Of a stretch of 64,000 nucleotides of DNA, positions 1-7,480 are shown piece after piece; position 1 is the stretch's first letter; each line of letters starts with the position of its first letter. The DNA is from Ruminococcus bovis (GTDB taxonomy: Bacteria > Bacillota > Clostridia > Oscillospirales > Acutalibacteraceae). The translations under genes were made by a program, and so were the position numbers. The notes below the pieces were generated by a model. It ran no database searches and was not told where the DNA came from. It saw only the letters and a program-made list of their open reading frames with translations. The stretch covers positions 1,237,941-1,301,940 of the forward strand of contig NZ_CP039381.1 in the NCBI RefSeq assembly GCF_005601135.1. Direction: 5' to 3'.

Positions 1-1
1 C

Positions 2-1315
2 TCTGTTGGTAAGTATTATATGGTTAGCAGAGTTGACAAGAACTTTAAGTTTATTGCTGATGATAATAAGAAAATGTATTCAGCAAAAATTTATACTGAT
101 GAAAATATTGCCTCAAAGATGATGAGTGGTACTGTTGTAGAAAAGCCTATTGTTGCTTATCAGCACAAAACAGACTTTTTGACAAACTACTTGCAACTTT
201 CCTATGCACCTGACCCATCAGAAGAGGCTGCCGGTAAAATTGCACCATACACCACAATTTGTGCAATAGTTGTTGCAATTTTATTCGGATTAATTAAGAA
301 AGATTTTGTAGGTGCAATCAGCACCCTTTCACTTATTACGACAGTAAGTATTCCTATTTGCACTTTAATGGCAGTTAATGTACCTATGAGAAAATTGTGC
401 AAAACACTACTTAAAAAGGGTGCAATGCTTTGTGGTTATCAAGGTGTAAATCAGTTTTGTGATACTTCGGCAATTATAGTTGATGCCAGTGAACTTTATC
501 CGGAAGGCTCAATTATCCTAAACAACATTCAGGCCTTTAATGAAGTAAAGCTTGATGAATCTTGTTTATGTGCAGCAGCAGTACTAAAAGAAGTTAACAG
601 TCCACTTTCTTATGTGTTTGATAAAGCACTTCAAGAAAGCAGAATGGTACTTCCTGATGTTGAGTCTGTAATGTATGAAGACGGTCTAGGATTAGTTGGT
701 TGGGTAAATGGTGATAGAATTCTTGTAGGTAACAGAGAACTTATGAGAAAGTACAGTATCAATATGCCTGAAAGAAATATTGAAGAAACATACCACCATC
801 AGCATAAGCAGACAACTTTCATTGCTCAATCAGGGGTGCTTGTTGCAATGCTAATTACAACATACAGACCTAGTATTGAAATTTCCAAAGAACTTCAAAG
901 GGCTGAGTACAACGGCATTAGCCTACTAATCAGCACAAGTGACTGTAATATTACATCAGAACAAGTTTCTGAGGACTTTGGAGTGTTCTATAGAAGCGTA
1001 AAGGTACTTCCAACAGGACTTGGCAATGTTTGTAAGGAAGTAACCGGTGTACATGAAGAAAAATCCAGAGCATACTTAGCAACAAGAGGTAGATTTACTC
1101 AGATTGCCAGAGCATTATCCGGATGTGTACAAATGAGAACAAATATAAGCATTTCAGTAATTATTCAGCTAATCGGTGTGGCACTTGGTATTATGATTAT
1201 GTCAACAATTGCCCTTTATGCCGGTACTTCAATTTTAGGTACAGTGGAAATGCTACTTTATACAATTTTCTGGGGAATAGCAACAATGATTGTCCCTATG
1301 ATTAAGAAACCTTAG
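2..1315 (+). CDS. Degenerate P-type ATPase-like membrane protein (C-terminal part, cut by window edge)
   Basis: The reading frame is open to the left edge, so the gene starts outside the window; the first internal ATG is at 20 and residue numbers below count from it. Two membrane segments (about 77-120), a phosphorylation/nucleotide-binding-like region and two C-terminal membrane segments (about 376-428) follow P1-type ATPase order. The spot where the DKTGT loop should be reads VDASELYPEG: the acceptor Asp (D155) remains but Lys, Thr, Gly and Thr are gone. The nucleotide-domain glycines are kept (GLGLVGWVNG, ILVGNREL), while the TGD loop reads STSD and no GDGxND hinge is seen. It is therefore probably a pseudo-ATPase without transport activity; role unknown. 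It lies 13 bp upstream of rpe, which has its own ribosome site, so the two may be co-transcribed. Fold assignment is fairly sure, function is not. Confidence 0.7.
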   Translation, partial: SVGKYYMVSRVDKNFKFIADDNKKMYSAKIYTDENIASKMMSGTVVEKPIVAYQHKTDFLTNYLQLSYAPDPSEEAAGKIAPYTTICAIVVAILFGLIKKDFVGAISTLSLITTVSIPICTLMAVNVPMRKLCKTLLKKGAMLCGYQGVNQFCDTSAIIVDASELYPEGSIILNNIQAFNEVKLDESCLCAAAVLKEVNSPLSYVFDKALQESRMVLPDVESVMYEDGLGLVGWVNGDRILVGNRELMRKYSINMPERNIEETYHHQHKQTTFIAQSGVLVAMLITTYRPSIEISKELQRAEYNGISLLISTSDCNITSEQVSEDFGVFYRSVKVLPTGLGNVCKEVTGVHEEKSRAYLATRGRFTQIARALSGCVQMRTNISISVIIQLIGVALGIMIMSTIALYAGTSILGTVEMLLYTIFWGIATMIVPMIKKP

Positions 1316-1328
1316 GAGGAATTTTATT

Positions 1329-1979
1329 ATGTTAATCGCACCATCACTACTATCATGTGACTTTTCAGTTATGGGTGAAGAAATAGAGAGAATGGACAAG
1401 TCAGGAGCAGACTATATGCACCTTGATGTTATGGACGGTCACTTTGTACCAAATATTACATTCGGTGCACCTGTTATTAAAACAGTTAGAAAATATACCG
1501 AAAAGCCTTTTGATGTTCATCTAATGATTTCCGAACCACTAAAGTATATTGAGGACTTTGCAAATGCCGGTGCTGATATTATTACTTTCCATATTGAAAG
1601 TGATAGTGATGTTCAGGAAACTATTGATAAAATCAAGGCTTGTGGCAAAAAGCCCGGACTTGTAATTAAGCCTAATACAAAGGCTGAAGAAGTTTTCCCT
1701 TATCTAAAGGATTTGTTTATGGTTCTTGTAATGACAGTTGAACCCGGTTTTGGTGGTCAGTCATTTATGGCAGATATGCTACCAAAGGTTAAAGAAATCA
1801 GAGAAGAAGCTAACAAGGTAAATCCTGAACTTCTTATCGAAGTTGATGGTGGTATCGGTGAGGCTACTATTAAACAGGCATATGATGCCGGTGTTGATGT
1901 TTGTGTTGCAGGTACAGCAGTATTTAAGGCTGACTCCGCTACTGAGGCTATTAACAACCTTAAGGCTCTTTGTAAGTAA
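1329..1979 (+). CDS. rpe: Ribulose-phosphate 3-epimerase
   Basis: Cytosolic enzyme of the pentose phosphate pathway that interconverts D-ribulose 5-phosphate and D-xylulose 5-phosphate. The 216-residue length is normal. Family motifs are all present: N-terminal APSLLSCDF, HLDVMDGHFVPN with metal ligands H31 and D33, DVHLMI with H64, VEPGFGGQ in the phosphate loop (about 137-144) and EVDGGI with D173; D33 and D173 are the expected acid/base pair. The start has a GGAGG site 8 bases upstream. Its xylulose 5-phosphate feeds the split transketolase encoded at 10736-12522. The last 20 bases overlap the end of the convergent MecA-like gene. Confidence 0.97.
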   Translation: MLIAPSLLSCDFSVMGEEIERMDKSGADYMHLDVMDGHFVPNITFGAPVIKTVRKYTEKPFDVHLMISEPLKYIEDFANAGADIITFHIESDSDVQETIDKIKACGKKPGLVIKPNTKAEEVFPYLKDLFMVLVMTVEPGFGGQSFMADMLPKVKEIREEANKVNPELLIEVDGGIGEATIKQAYDAGVDVCVAGTAVFKADSATEAINNLKALCK

Positions 1980-2487
1980 GATTTTTACCGATATTATCTA
2001 CACAATTTTCACCAATATATTTTCCGTATTCCTTTAGCCTAGCTAAGAGAATACTGTTTTTACATTTTTCTCCATATTGACACACAAGGAGTTTTGTCTT
2101 TTTAGAGATAAATGAATTAGAAAAACATAGGTAGTATTTGTTATCCATTATGTAACTGTAGTTTCTTGATAATGGATAAGAAGATTTGTGTAGTGCTAAT
2201 ATACAATTTAAGTAATCATCACAATTTTCAAAAGAATATATGGTGTGGTCAAGGTTTCTTTTTATTTTAAATCTTTTTCTGCCATATCTAATGGTTAAGA
2301 GAAAGATTGAACCTTTCCTTGATTTAACAGCCTCTAACACAAATGCACAGTGCTTTGTGTTTAACTTTTCAACAGTTGCAACAATGTTCAGAATGTGATA
2401 TATTAAATCGTCCTCAGTATTAAAGGTAAGTTCGTCTTGTAAAAATTCAAACATAAATGAAGTATTATTTATCTTTGTAATAGTCAT
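1960..2487 (-). CDS. MecA-like adaptor protein
   Basis: 175 residues. The N-terminal part (MTITKINNTSFMFEF, then a helix with DDLIYHILNI) and the C-terminal part (NKYYLCF near 120-126, an EYGKYIGEN segment near 153-161) resemble MecA/YpbH adaptors, which deliver substrates such as ComK to the ClpC unfoldase. The characteristic closing pattern of tyrosine-rich strand followed by L-x-EYGK is what I rely on. It is shorter than B. subtilis MecA (about 218 residues), mainly because the acidic linker is missing. The start has an AAAGGAGG site on the minus strand. Its 3' end overlaps rpe by 20 bases and no terminator separates the convergent genes. No ComK or Clp gene is in the window, so the substrate is unknown. 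Confidence 0.65.
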   Translation of the reverse strand: MTITKINNTSFMFEFLQDELTFNTEDDLIYHILNIVATVEKLNTKHCAFVLEAVKSRKGSIFLLTIRYGRKRFKIKRNLDHTIYSFENCDDYLNCILALHKSSYPLSRNYSYIMDNKYYLCFSNSFISKKTKLLVCQYGEKCKNSILLARLKEYGKYIGENCVDNIGKNLTYKEP

Positions 2488-2608
2488 ACTATTACCTCCT
2501 TTATATAAAGGATAAATGGTACTTAGGACATTATCAACTGATTATTGTTTACAGTAAATAAAACACTAAATTAATTTCAAAAATTTACTAACGAAAGGAA
2601 GATGAAAT

Positions 2609-4150
2609 ATGCCACAGTGGTTAAGTGACGCAGTATTTTACGAAATTTATCCTCAGTCTTTTAACGATACTAACGGTGATGGTATCGGTGATATTCAGGG
2701 TATTATTGAAAAACTTGATTATGTAAAGGGTCTTGGTTGTAACGCAATTTGGCTAAACCCTGTTTACGATTCACCATTTATGGATGCCGGTTATGATGTA
2801 AGAGATTACAAGAAGGTTGCTCCAAGATATGGTACAAATGAAGATTTGGTAAGACTTTTTGATGAGGCTCACAAAAAGGGTATCAAGATTTTACTTGACC
2901 TTGTTCCGGGTCATACAAGTGACCAACATCCATGGTTCTTAGAAAGTAAGAAAGCTAAGGAAAGTGAATATACAAACAGATATATCTTTACAAAGTCAGT
3001 ATGGGATGCACCACCTGAATATAGAATGATGTGTGGTTTATGTGAGCGTGACGGTAACTATATGGTTAACTACTTTAGTAGCCAACCTGCTCTTAACTAT
3101 GGTTTCTATGAAGTAACTCACCCTGAATGGCAGTTACCTTATGACCATCCTGATGCATTAGCTACAGCAGAAGCAATTAAAGATGTTATGAGATTTTGGC
3201 TAGATAAGGGTGCTGATGGTTTCAGAGTTGATATGGCTGACTCTCTTGTAAAGAACGATGATGAAAAAATCGCTACTGCTAAGATTTGGCGTGGTGTCAG
3301 AGAAATGCTAGATAAGGATTATCCAGAGGCTGCTATGGTTTCAGAATGGTGTAACCCTGAAAGAGCTATCAATAATGCCGGTTTCCATATGGACTTTTAC
3401 CTTGACCATTACGGCAATGGTTATAGCCGTCTATTCAGATATGAAAAAGATGGTGAAAACAAAGCATTCTTCCATAAGAACGGTAAGGGTGATATTACTG
3501 CTGCTATGGATGAGTATGTTCCTAACTTTGAAAAAACTAAGGCTAACGGTTACATTAGCTTTATGACTAATAACCATGATATGCCAAGAATGACTCACTA
3601 CGCAGATAAAGAAACAATCAGACTTGCTTTTGCAACTCTATTTACTTTACCGGGTGTACCATTCCTATATTATGGTGATGAAATCGGTATGAGATACCAG
3701 GGTGACCTTGTTTCTAAGGAAGGTGGTTATTCTCGTACAGGTTCAAGAACACCTATGCAGTGGAATAGTGAAAAGAACCTAGGTTTCTCAACTGCTGATG
3801 AATGTTATCTACCTGTTGACAAGAATGCAGATGCACCAACTGTTGAAAATCAGAAGAATGACCCTGAGTCAATTTATAAGGTTGTAACTGATGTTATTGC
3901 ACTTCGTCATAATAATAAGGACCTAGGCAATGACGGTGACTTTGAAGTTGTTTATGCTGAGAAAGAAAAGTATCCTTTCATCTACAAGAGAGGTAAGTTT
4001 GTTGTTGTTGTAAACCCATCTTCAAATGACGAAACTGTACCATTTGATTTTGATGTTGCTTCAACTCTATACCAAATCGGCAAAACAGAAGTAAAGGATA
4101 ATAAGGTTACTGCTTACGGTAGTTCTTTTGCTATCTTTGAAGTAAAGTAA
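2609..4150 (+). CDS. GH13 alpha-glucosidase/trehalose-synthase-type enzyme
   Basis: 513-residue cytosolic (no signal peptide) member of glycoside hydrolase family 13. The opening WLSDAVFYEIYPQSFNDTNGD is the usual start of the oligo-1,6-glucosidase/trehalose synthase branch. Conserved regions: DLVPGHTSD (about 97-105), GFRVDMAD with nucleophile D208, MVSEW with acid/base E246, and NNHD with transition-state stabiliser D324, followed by LPGVPFLYYGDEIGM. A small beta domain closes the protein. Substrate cannot be fixed from the motifs: it may hydrolyse short alpha-glucosides or act as a transglycosylase. It stands alone, with its own AAAGGAAG site and a terminator directly after it, consistent with a monocistronic gene feeding glycolysis from malto-oligosaccharides. 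Confidence 0.88.
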   Translation: MPQWLSDAVFYEIYPQSFNDTNGDGIGDIQGIIEKLDYVKGLGCNAIWLNPVYDSPFMDAGYDVRDYKKVAPRYGTNEDLVRLFDEAHKKGIKILLDLVPGHTSDQHPWFLESKKAKESEYTNRYIFTKSVWDAPPEYRMMCGLCERDGNYMVNYFSSQPALNYGFYEVTHPEWQLPYDHPDALATAEAIKDVMRFWLDKGADGFRVDMADSLVKNDDEKIATAKIWRGVREMLDKDYPEAAMVSEWCNPERAINNAGFHMDFYLDHYGNGYSRLFRYEKDGENKAFFHKNGKGDITAAMDEYVPNFEKTKANGYISFMTNNHDMPRMTHYADKETIRLAFATLFTLPGVPFLYYGDEIGMRYQGDLVSKEGGYSRTGSRTPMQWNSEKNLGFSTADECYLPVDKNADAPTVENQKNDPESIYKVVTDVIALRHNNKDLGNDGDFEVVYAEKEKYPFIYKRGKFVVVVNPSSNDETVPFDFDVASTLYQIGKTEVKDNKVTAYGSSFAIFEVK

Positions 4151-4205
4151 TTTGCGAATTTTAATTCTGTTGATTTATCGTAGAAATTAAATTTTATAAC
4201 TAATT

Positions 4206-4238
4206 AAAGGCTAGTTGCTTAAATAGTAACTAGCCTTT
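4206..4238 (+). terminator. Rho-independent terminator after the GH13 gene
   Basis: Perfect 11-bp stem: arm AAAGGCTAGTT at 4206-4216 pairs with AACTAGCCTTT at 4228-4238 across an 11-base loop, followed by TTCGTTTAG. It closes the GH13 transcript. Confidence 0.85.
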
Positions 4239-4296
4239 TCGTTTAGTATAGTAATGTTTTTAATTTTGATTGTGTTATTTTGAAATTTAGTTCTAT

Positions 4297-5010
4297 AAAT
4301 TAGGGTTTGTGAGGCTGATTATGTAATAAAGGTTGATTTAGATAGCAACCGATTAATACATCTAATTTATAGTTTTTCCCTCCTTCAGTCGATTTATAAA
4401 AGGTAAATTGCCGTACCGTCAATTTACAATCGACAGCTTCCTCGTCTGAGGAAGCCTTTGTCTTTACCATAATTTCTATTAATTTATAAAGTCTGTACTA
4501 TTTTAAAAATTGCGTACTAATTTTAGATTTGTACAGACTATTTTGCCTCCCTCGCTGAGGGAGGTGTCACCGAATGGTGACGGAAGGAGTGATTGATATT
4601 TTAAACTTGTTTAAAATATCATCATATATGAAACTTTCCTATATTTCTAACTATAAAATATTATATAAATTATGAGTTACAGTTGTAGGGTTCACCATTG
4701 GTGGACCGTTACAAACTAGCCTTTTTATTGGCATATTGTCCTATTTGCAGACTATAAATTTATAATATCTACATAGGGCATAATACATTTATTTAGGAAA
4801 ATTTGTTACGGGACATCAATGATGTCCCCTACACCTGTTAGCCATACTTTTGTGATAATATAAGGTATGATAATTTTGCAAATTTTCCTTTATACTCAAC
4901 TAAATTTATAACAAATTCACCTTTATCCACAATCAAAATTAAAAAAACAAACCCTAATTTGCAAAATTAATTTATCGTAACGCAGAAACAAAATTGAAAA
5001 GCCCTAATTT
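4297..5010. repeat. Composite palindromic repeat, copy A (about 0.7 kb, non-coding)
   Basis: This fills most of the 951-bp gap between GH13 and the cupin gene; I see no gene in it. It is bounded by inverted copies of AAATTAGGG (4297-4305; complement at 4952-4960 and again at 5002-5010). Between them is a run of stem-loops: GTAAATTG/CAATTTAC inside GTCGATT/AATCGAC (4388-4434), GCTTCCTC/GAGGAAGC (4436-4455), GTCTGTAC/GTACAGAC (4491-4538), CCTCCCTC/GAGGGAGG (4546-4564), GTCACC/GGTGAC (4566-4581), a 12-bp palindrome at 4595-4620, GGTTCACCA/TGGTGGACC (near 4690-4708) and GGGACATCA/TGATGTCCC (near 4810-4828). The same modules in the same order, inverted, occur at 35678-36328, and part of them at 22089-22365. 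No transposase is present; it is best described as a non-autonomous, MITE-like or nested REP-like element. Confidence 0.75.
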
Positions 5011-5101
5011 ATCTACAAAAATAAAAATAGAAAAAGGTCTGCACCGTTAGGTACAGACCTGAGTAATTTAATAATTAGAATAAAAATAACCTAAAACTAA
5101 A

Positions 5102-5434
5102 TTAGAAGATACAAGTTAAAAGCCACTTAAATCTTTCTTCGCCATAAACTGCGTGAGGAACTTTTGCCGGCATAATAAGTGTTTCACCTTCGGAGACAAT
5201 GTGTTCTACACCACCAACAGTGAATTTGCCTTTACCTTCAAGAACAGTAACCATTGCGTCCCCCTCTGACTGATGAGTAGAGATTTCTTCATCTTTTTCA
5301 AAAGCAAAAAGTGTTAGACTAACTGCATCATTTTGCACTAAAGTCTTGCTTACAATTTGGCCATCCTGAAAGTTAACCTGATCTTTTAGTTTTAATACCT
5401 GTGATTTTTCTATATTTTTAATTAGTTTTTCCAT
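5102..5434 (-). CDS. Small cupin-domain protein
   Basis: Single-domain cupin of 110 residues. I place the start at the ATG at 5434 because AAAGGAG lies 8 bases upstream; the GTG nine bases further out overlaps that site. The barrel signature is visible: ISTHQSEGDAMVTVLEGKG (H54, E57) and EGETLIMPAKVPHAV (H94), so a metal site with at least two histidines and one glutamate is likely. Similar stand-alone cupins hold a metal or bind a small molecule, and no specific reaction can be assigned. It is transcribed divergently from the ArsR-SdpI pair; the shared 170-bp region holds that pair's promoter. Confidence 0.85.
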   Translation of the reverse strand: MEKLIKNIEKSQVLKLKDQVNFQDGQIVSKTLVQNDAVSLTLFAFEKDEEISTHQSEGDAMVTVLEGKGKFTVGGVEHIVSEGETLIMPAKVPHAVYGEERFKWLLTCIF

Positions 5435-5506
5435 AAGAAACACTCCTTTTATAATAATGTTATACCATAAATTTTAGAAAATATAAAGATATTTTTATTA
5501 AAAGTA

Positions 5507-5535
5507 TTGACAATATTACTTTTACTTAATATACT
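5507..5535 (+). promoter_or_regulatory. Promoter of the arsR-sdpI operon
   Basis: -35 TTGACA at 5507-5512, 17-bp spacer, -10 TATACT at 5530-5535. Near-consensus sigma-A promoter with the operator palindrome starting 5 bases downstream. Confidence 0.85.
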
Positions 5536-5539
5536 GTAA

Positions 5540-5571
5540 TTAGTTAATTAGATAATTGTCTAATTAACTAA
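5540..5571. promoter_or_regulatory. Probable ArsR/SdpR operator
   Basis: Perfect 13-bp inverted repeat: TTAGTTAATTAGA at 5540-5552 and its complement TCTAATTAACTAA at 5559-5571, six-base centre. It covers the expected transcription start just after the -10 box. The central ATTAGATAATTGTCTAAT has the look of sites bound by ArsR-family dimers, so autorepression by the next gene is the simplest reading (inference). Confidence 0.75.
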
Positions 5572-5604
5572 CTGTTATTTATTATTTATAAATTTGAAAG
5601 GCTG

Positions 5605-5880
5605 GTGTTATGTGTGGGAGATGTGTGGAAAGCATTGGCTGACCCTACAAGAAGAAAAATTTTATCACTATTAAAGGATAAAGATATGAATGCCGGTGAA
5701 ATTGCAAATGAGTTTAATATGACAAAACCATCAATCAGCAATCACCTGAATATTCTCAAACAAGCTGACCTGGTAGATGCTGAAAAGGTAGGTCAAAATG
5801 TAAATTATTCCCTCAAGACCAGTGTTCTTGAGGATGTTTTGAAACTTATTTCTGACTTAAGTAGCAGAGGAAAGGATTAG
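5605..5880 (+). CDS. ArsR-family (SdpR-like) winged-helix repressor
   Basis: Up to 91 residues. The body WKALADPTRRKILSLL followed by the helix-turn-helix NAGEIANEFNMTKPSISNHL and a wing (VGQNVNYSL) is typical of the SdpR/YczG branch of ArsR regulators. No cysteine metal site is seen, so metal sensing is unlikely. The start is uncertain: there is no ATG in frame near the 5' end; GTG at 5605, 5614 and 5623 are candidates and GAAAGG at 5596-5601 best serves the GTG at 5614. Its stop lies 2 bp before the SdpI-like gene, so they form an operon. A 13-bp palindrome over the transcription start suggests autoregulation, probably relieved by the membrane partner as in SdpR/SdpI. Confidence 0.88.
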   Translation: MLCVGDVWKALADPTRRKILSLLKDKDMNAGEIANEFNMTKPSISNHLNILKQADLVDAEKVGQNVNYSLKTSVLEDVLKLISDLSSRGKD

Positions 5881-5882
5881 TT

Positions 5883-6554
5883 ATGAAAAAGTATCTATGC
5901 TTGATTATTTCATTGTTAAATGCAGTAGCCACAGCAATTTATATTGCACTTATTGATAAAGATATTGTGCCTATCCATTATGATTTTTACGGTAATGTGG
6001 ATAATGAAGGTTCTAAATGGTCTTTTATGTTTTTACCTGCTATTTTAGTTGTAATGGCAGTAGTGTTCCTTATAATCGAAAAGGTTATGGCAAAGAATAT
6101 TAATTATCAGAAAAACAGTAAATACCTAACTATTTGCATTACAGGTTTTATTGTTTTGATGTTAGCAATGTTTTGGGCATTATTGATTTTATCAACAAAT
6201 GGTAACGGTAAAATTATCGGAAAAGTTGTTCCATTTATTTGTAGTGTTATTCTTGGTTTAATGGGTGTATTGTTTAGTAACTTTATGCCAAAGATAAAGC
6301 CTAACGGTACTTTTGGCATTAGAGTATCTGCAACTTTAAATAACGAAACTGTATGGAAAAAGACCCATAGATTTGCCGGTAAAACAGGTATGGTAGGTAG
6401 CTTCTTAGTGCTGATTACCGGTTTTGTTTCTCTATTTTGTGGTGACTTTAGTGCAGTAGTTTCCATTGTTGGTATAGTTATTTTTGTTGTAACTATTGCA
6501 GTTTTGCCAACAATTTATGCTTACAGAGTAAAAGCAAATATGAATAAAGGGTAA
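5883..6554 (+). CDS. SdpI-family membrane protein (DUF1648)
   Basis: 223-residue integral membrane protein with about six membrane segments. The first extracellular loop carries the DUF1648 signature (IVPIHYDFYGNVDNEGSKW, about residues 29-47) and the cytoplasmic loop before the fifth segment carries the SdpI signature GTFGIRVSATLNNETVWKKT. B. subtilis SdpI confers immunity to the SdpC toxin and sequesters the repressor SdpR at the membrane. The gene follows an SdpR-like regulator by 2 bp, matching that arrangement. No SdpA, SdpB or SdpC toxin gene is nearby, so a role as orphan immunity/sensor against peptides of other bacteria is an inference. Confidence 0.88.
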   Translation: MKKYLCLIISLLNAVATAIYIALIDKDIVPIHYDFYGNVDNEGSKWSFMFLPAILVVMAVVFLIIEKVMAKNINYQKNSKYLTICITGFIVLMLAMFWALLILSTNGNGKIIGKVVPFICSVILGLMGVLFSNFMPKIKPNGTFGIRVSATLNNETVWKKTHRFAGKTGMVGSFLVLITGFVSLFCGDFSAVVSIVGIVIFVVTIAVLPTIYAYRVKANMNKG

Positions 6555-6579
6555 ATATTATTTATATATTTACAAATTA

Positions 6580-6608
6580 TTGCAAAAGATAATTCTTCAT
6601 GTTAAAAT
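6580..6608 (+). promoter_or_regulatory. Promoter of the lipoprotein gene
   Basis: -35 TTGCAA at 6580-6585, 17-bp spacer, -10 TAAAAT at 6603-6608. The coding start is 24 bases downstream of the -10 box. Confidence 0.6.
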
Positions 6609-6631
6609 GTTATAGAAATGAGGTGCAATAA

Positions 6632-7426
6632 ATGAAGAAATCACTTTCTTTTTTAGTAATATTAACATTATCAGTTTCAATGCTTTTGGTTGGTTGTGGC
6701 AGTGATAGTCAAGGCACAAATACCGATAGCCAAAATTCAGAAACTCAGCCTACAACTGCTGAGTTAACTTATCCTGTTGGTGGTAAGGTTGATAAATCCC
6801 AACTTAATGAATCTAATATGTATGAGATTTATGCTGATGATGATGTGTCACATGCATATCCATTAGAGTCCTTTGAGTGTGATAAAGATGGTACAATCAA
6901 AAGTGGTGACATAAATGTTTATGACAGTAACCACAATATAATTAAGCAAACTCACTATGAGGGTGAAACACTTGATTATACAGAAGTTAGAGAGTATGAT
7001 GAGAAAAATCAGAATACAAAAATCACTAGTTATGCCGGTAAGGTAGATAGAAATAACCTAACTTCTACTATGGTTATGGAGTATGATGAAAACGGCAATA
7101 ACATTAAGAGTACAACATATGATGACCAGAATAAGCTTTTCTCAACTGAGAAAACTTCTTATGTAAAATACGGTGACACTTACTATACTAAAGAAGATAC
7201 AATCTATGATGCAAATAATGTTGTAACAACAAAGACAGTTTATTCTTATCGTAGTGACGGTATACAGGCTAAGGATATTCGTACAGAATACAAAAACGGT
7301 AAGGTAAATTACTATATGGAAACTAGTTACGATAGTGAGGGTAATGCTGTTTCATATACTTACTATGATAAAAATAAAAATGTAATTGATGAACCACAAG
7401 ACGAGAAAGATGCTTACGGTGAGTAA
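6632..7426 (+). CDS. Surface lipoprotein with YD-type repeats, function unknown
   Basis: 264 residues. The type II signal peptide MKKSLSFLVILTLSVSMLLVGC ends in lipobox LVGC (lipidated Cys22), followed by an Asn/Ser/Thr/Gln-rich linker (23-45). The mature part is built from short beta-strand repeats of the form YDENGNNIKSTTYD, YDSEGNAVSYTYYD and similar (about six units), reminiscent of YD/MORN-like repeats in extracellular proteins. No catalytic motif is visible. It has its own promoter and ends at a bidirectional terminator shared with birA. I do not recognise a named family. Confidence 0.8.
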   Translation: MKKSLSFLVILTLSVSMLLVGCGSDSQGTNTDSQNSETQPTTAELTYPVGGKVDKSQLNESNMYEIYADDDVSHAYPLESFECDKDGTIKSGDINVYDSNHNIIKQTHYEGETLDYTEVREYDEKNQNTKITSYAGKVDRNNLTSTMVMEYDENGNNIKSTTYDDQNKLFSTEKTSYVKYGDTYYTKEDTIYDANNVVTTKTVYSYRSDGIQAKDIRTEYKNGKVNYYMETSYDSEGNAVSYTYYDKNKNVIDEPQDEKDAYGE

Positions 7427-7438
7427 TTCATAAAAAAT

Positions 7439-7462
7439 GGGCTATTGCTTTTGCAATAGCCC
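7439..7462. terminator. Bidirectional terminator, lipoprotein gene / birA
   Basis: Stem GGGCTATTGC (7439-7448) with GCAATAGCCC (7453-7462), TTTT loop; A-run before and T-run after give termination in both directions between convergent genes. Confidence 0.9.
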
Positions 7463-7480
7463 TTAATTTTTTGTGTTAAA

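Noticed and set aside
4151..5100. Possible degenerate transposase or gene remnant in the long intergenic region
   Set aside because: All six frames are broken and the stretch is explained by palindromic modules shared with 22089-22365 and 35678-36328.
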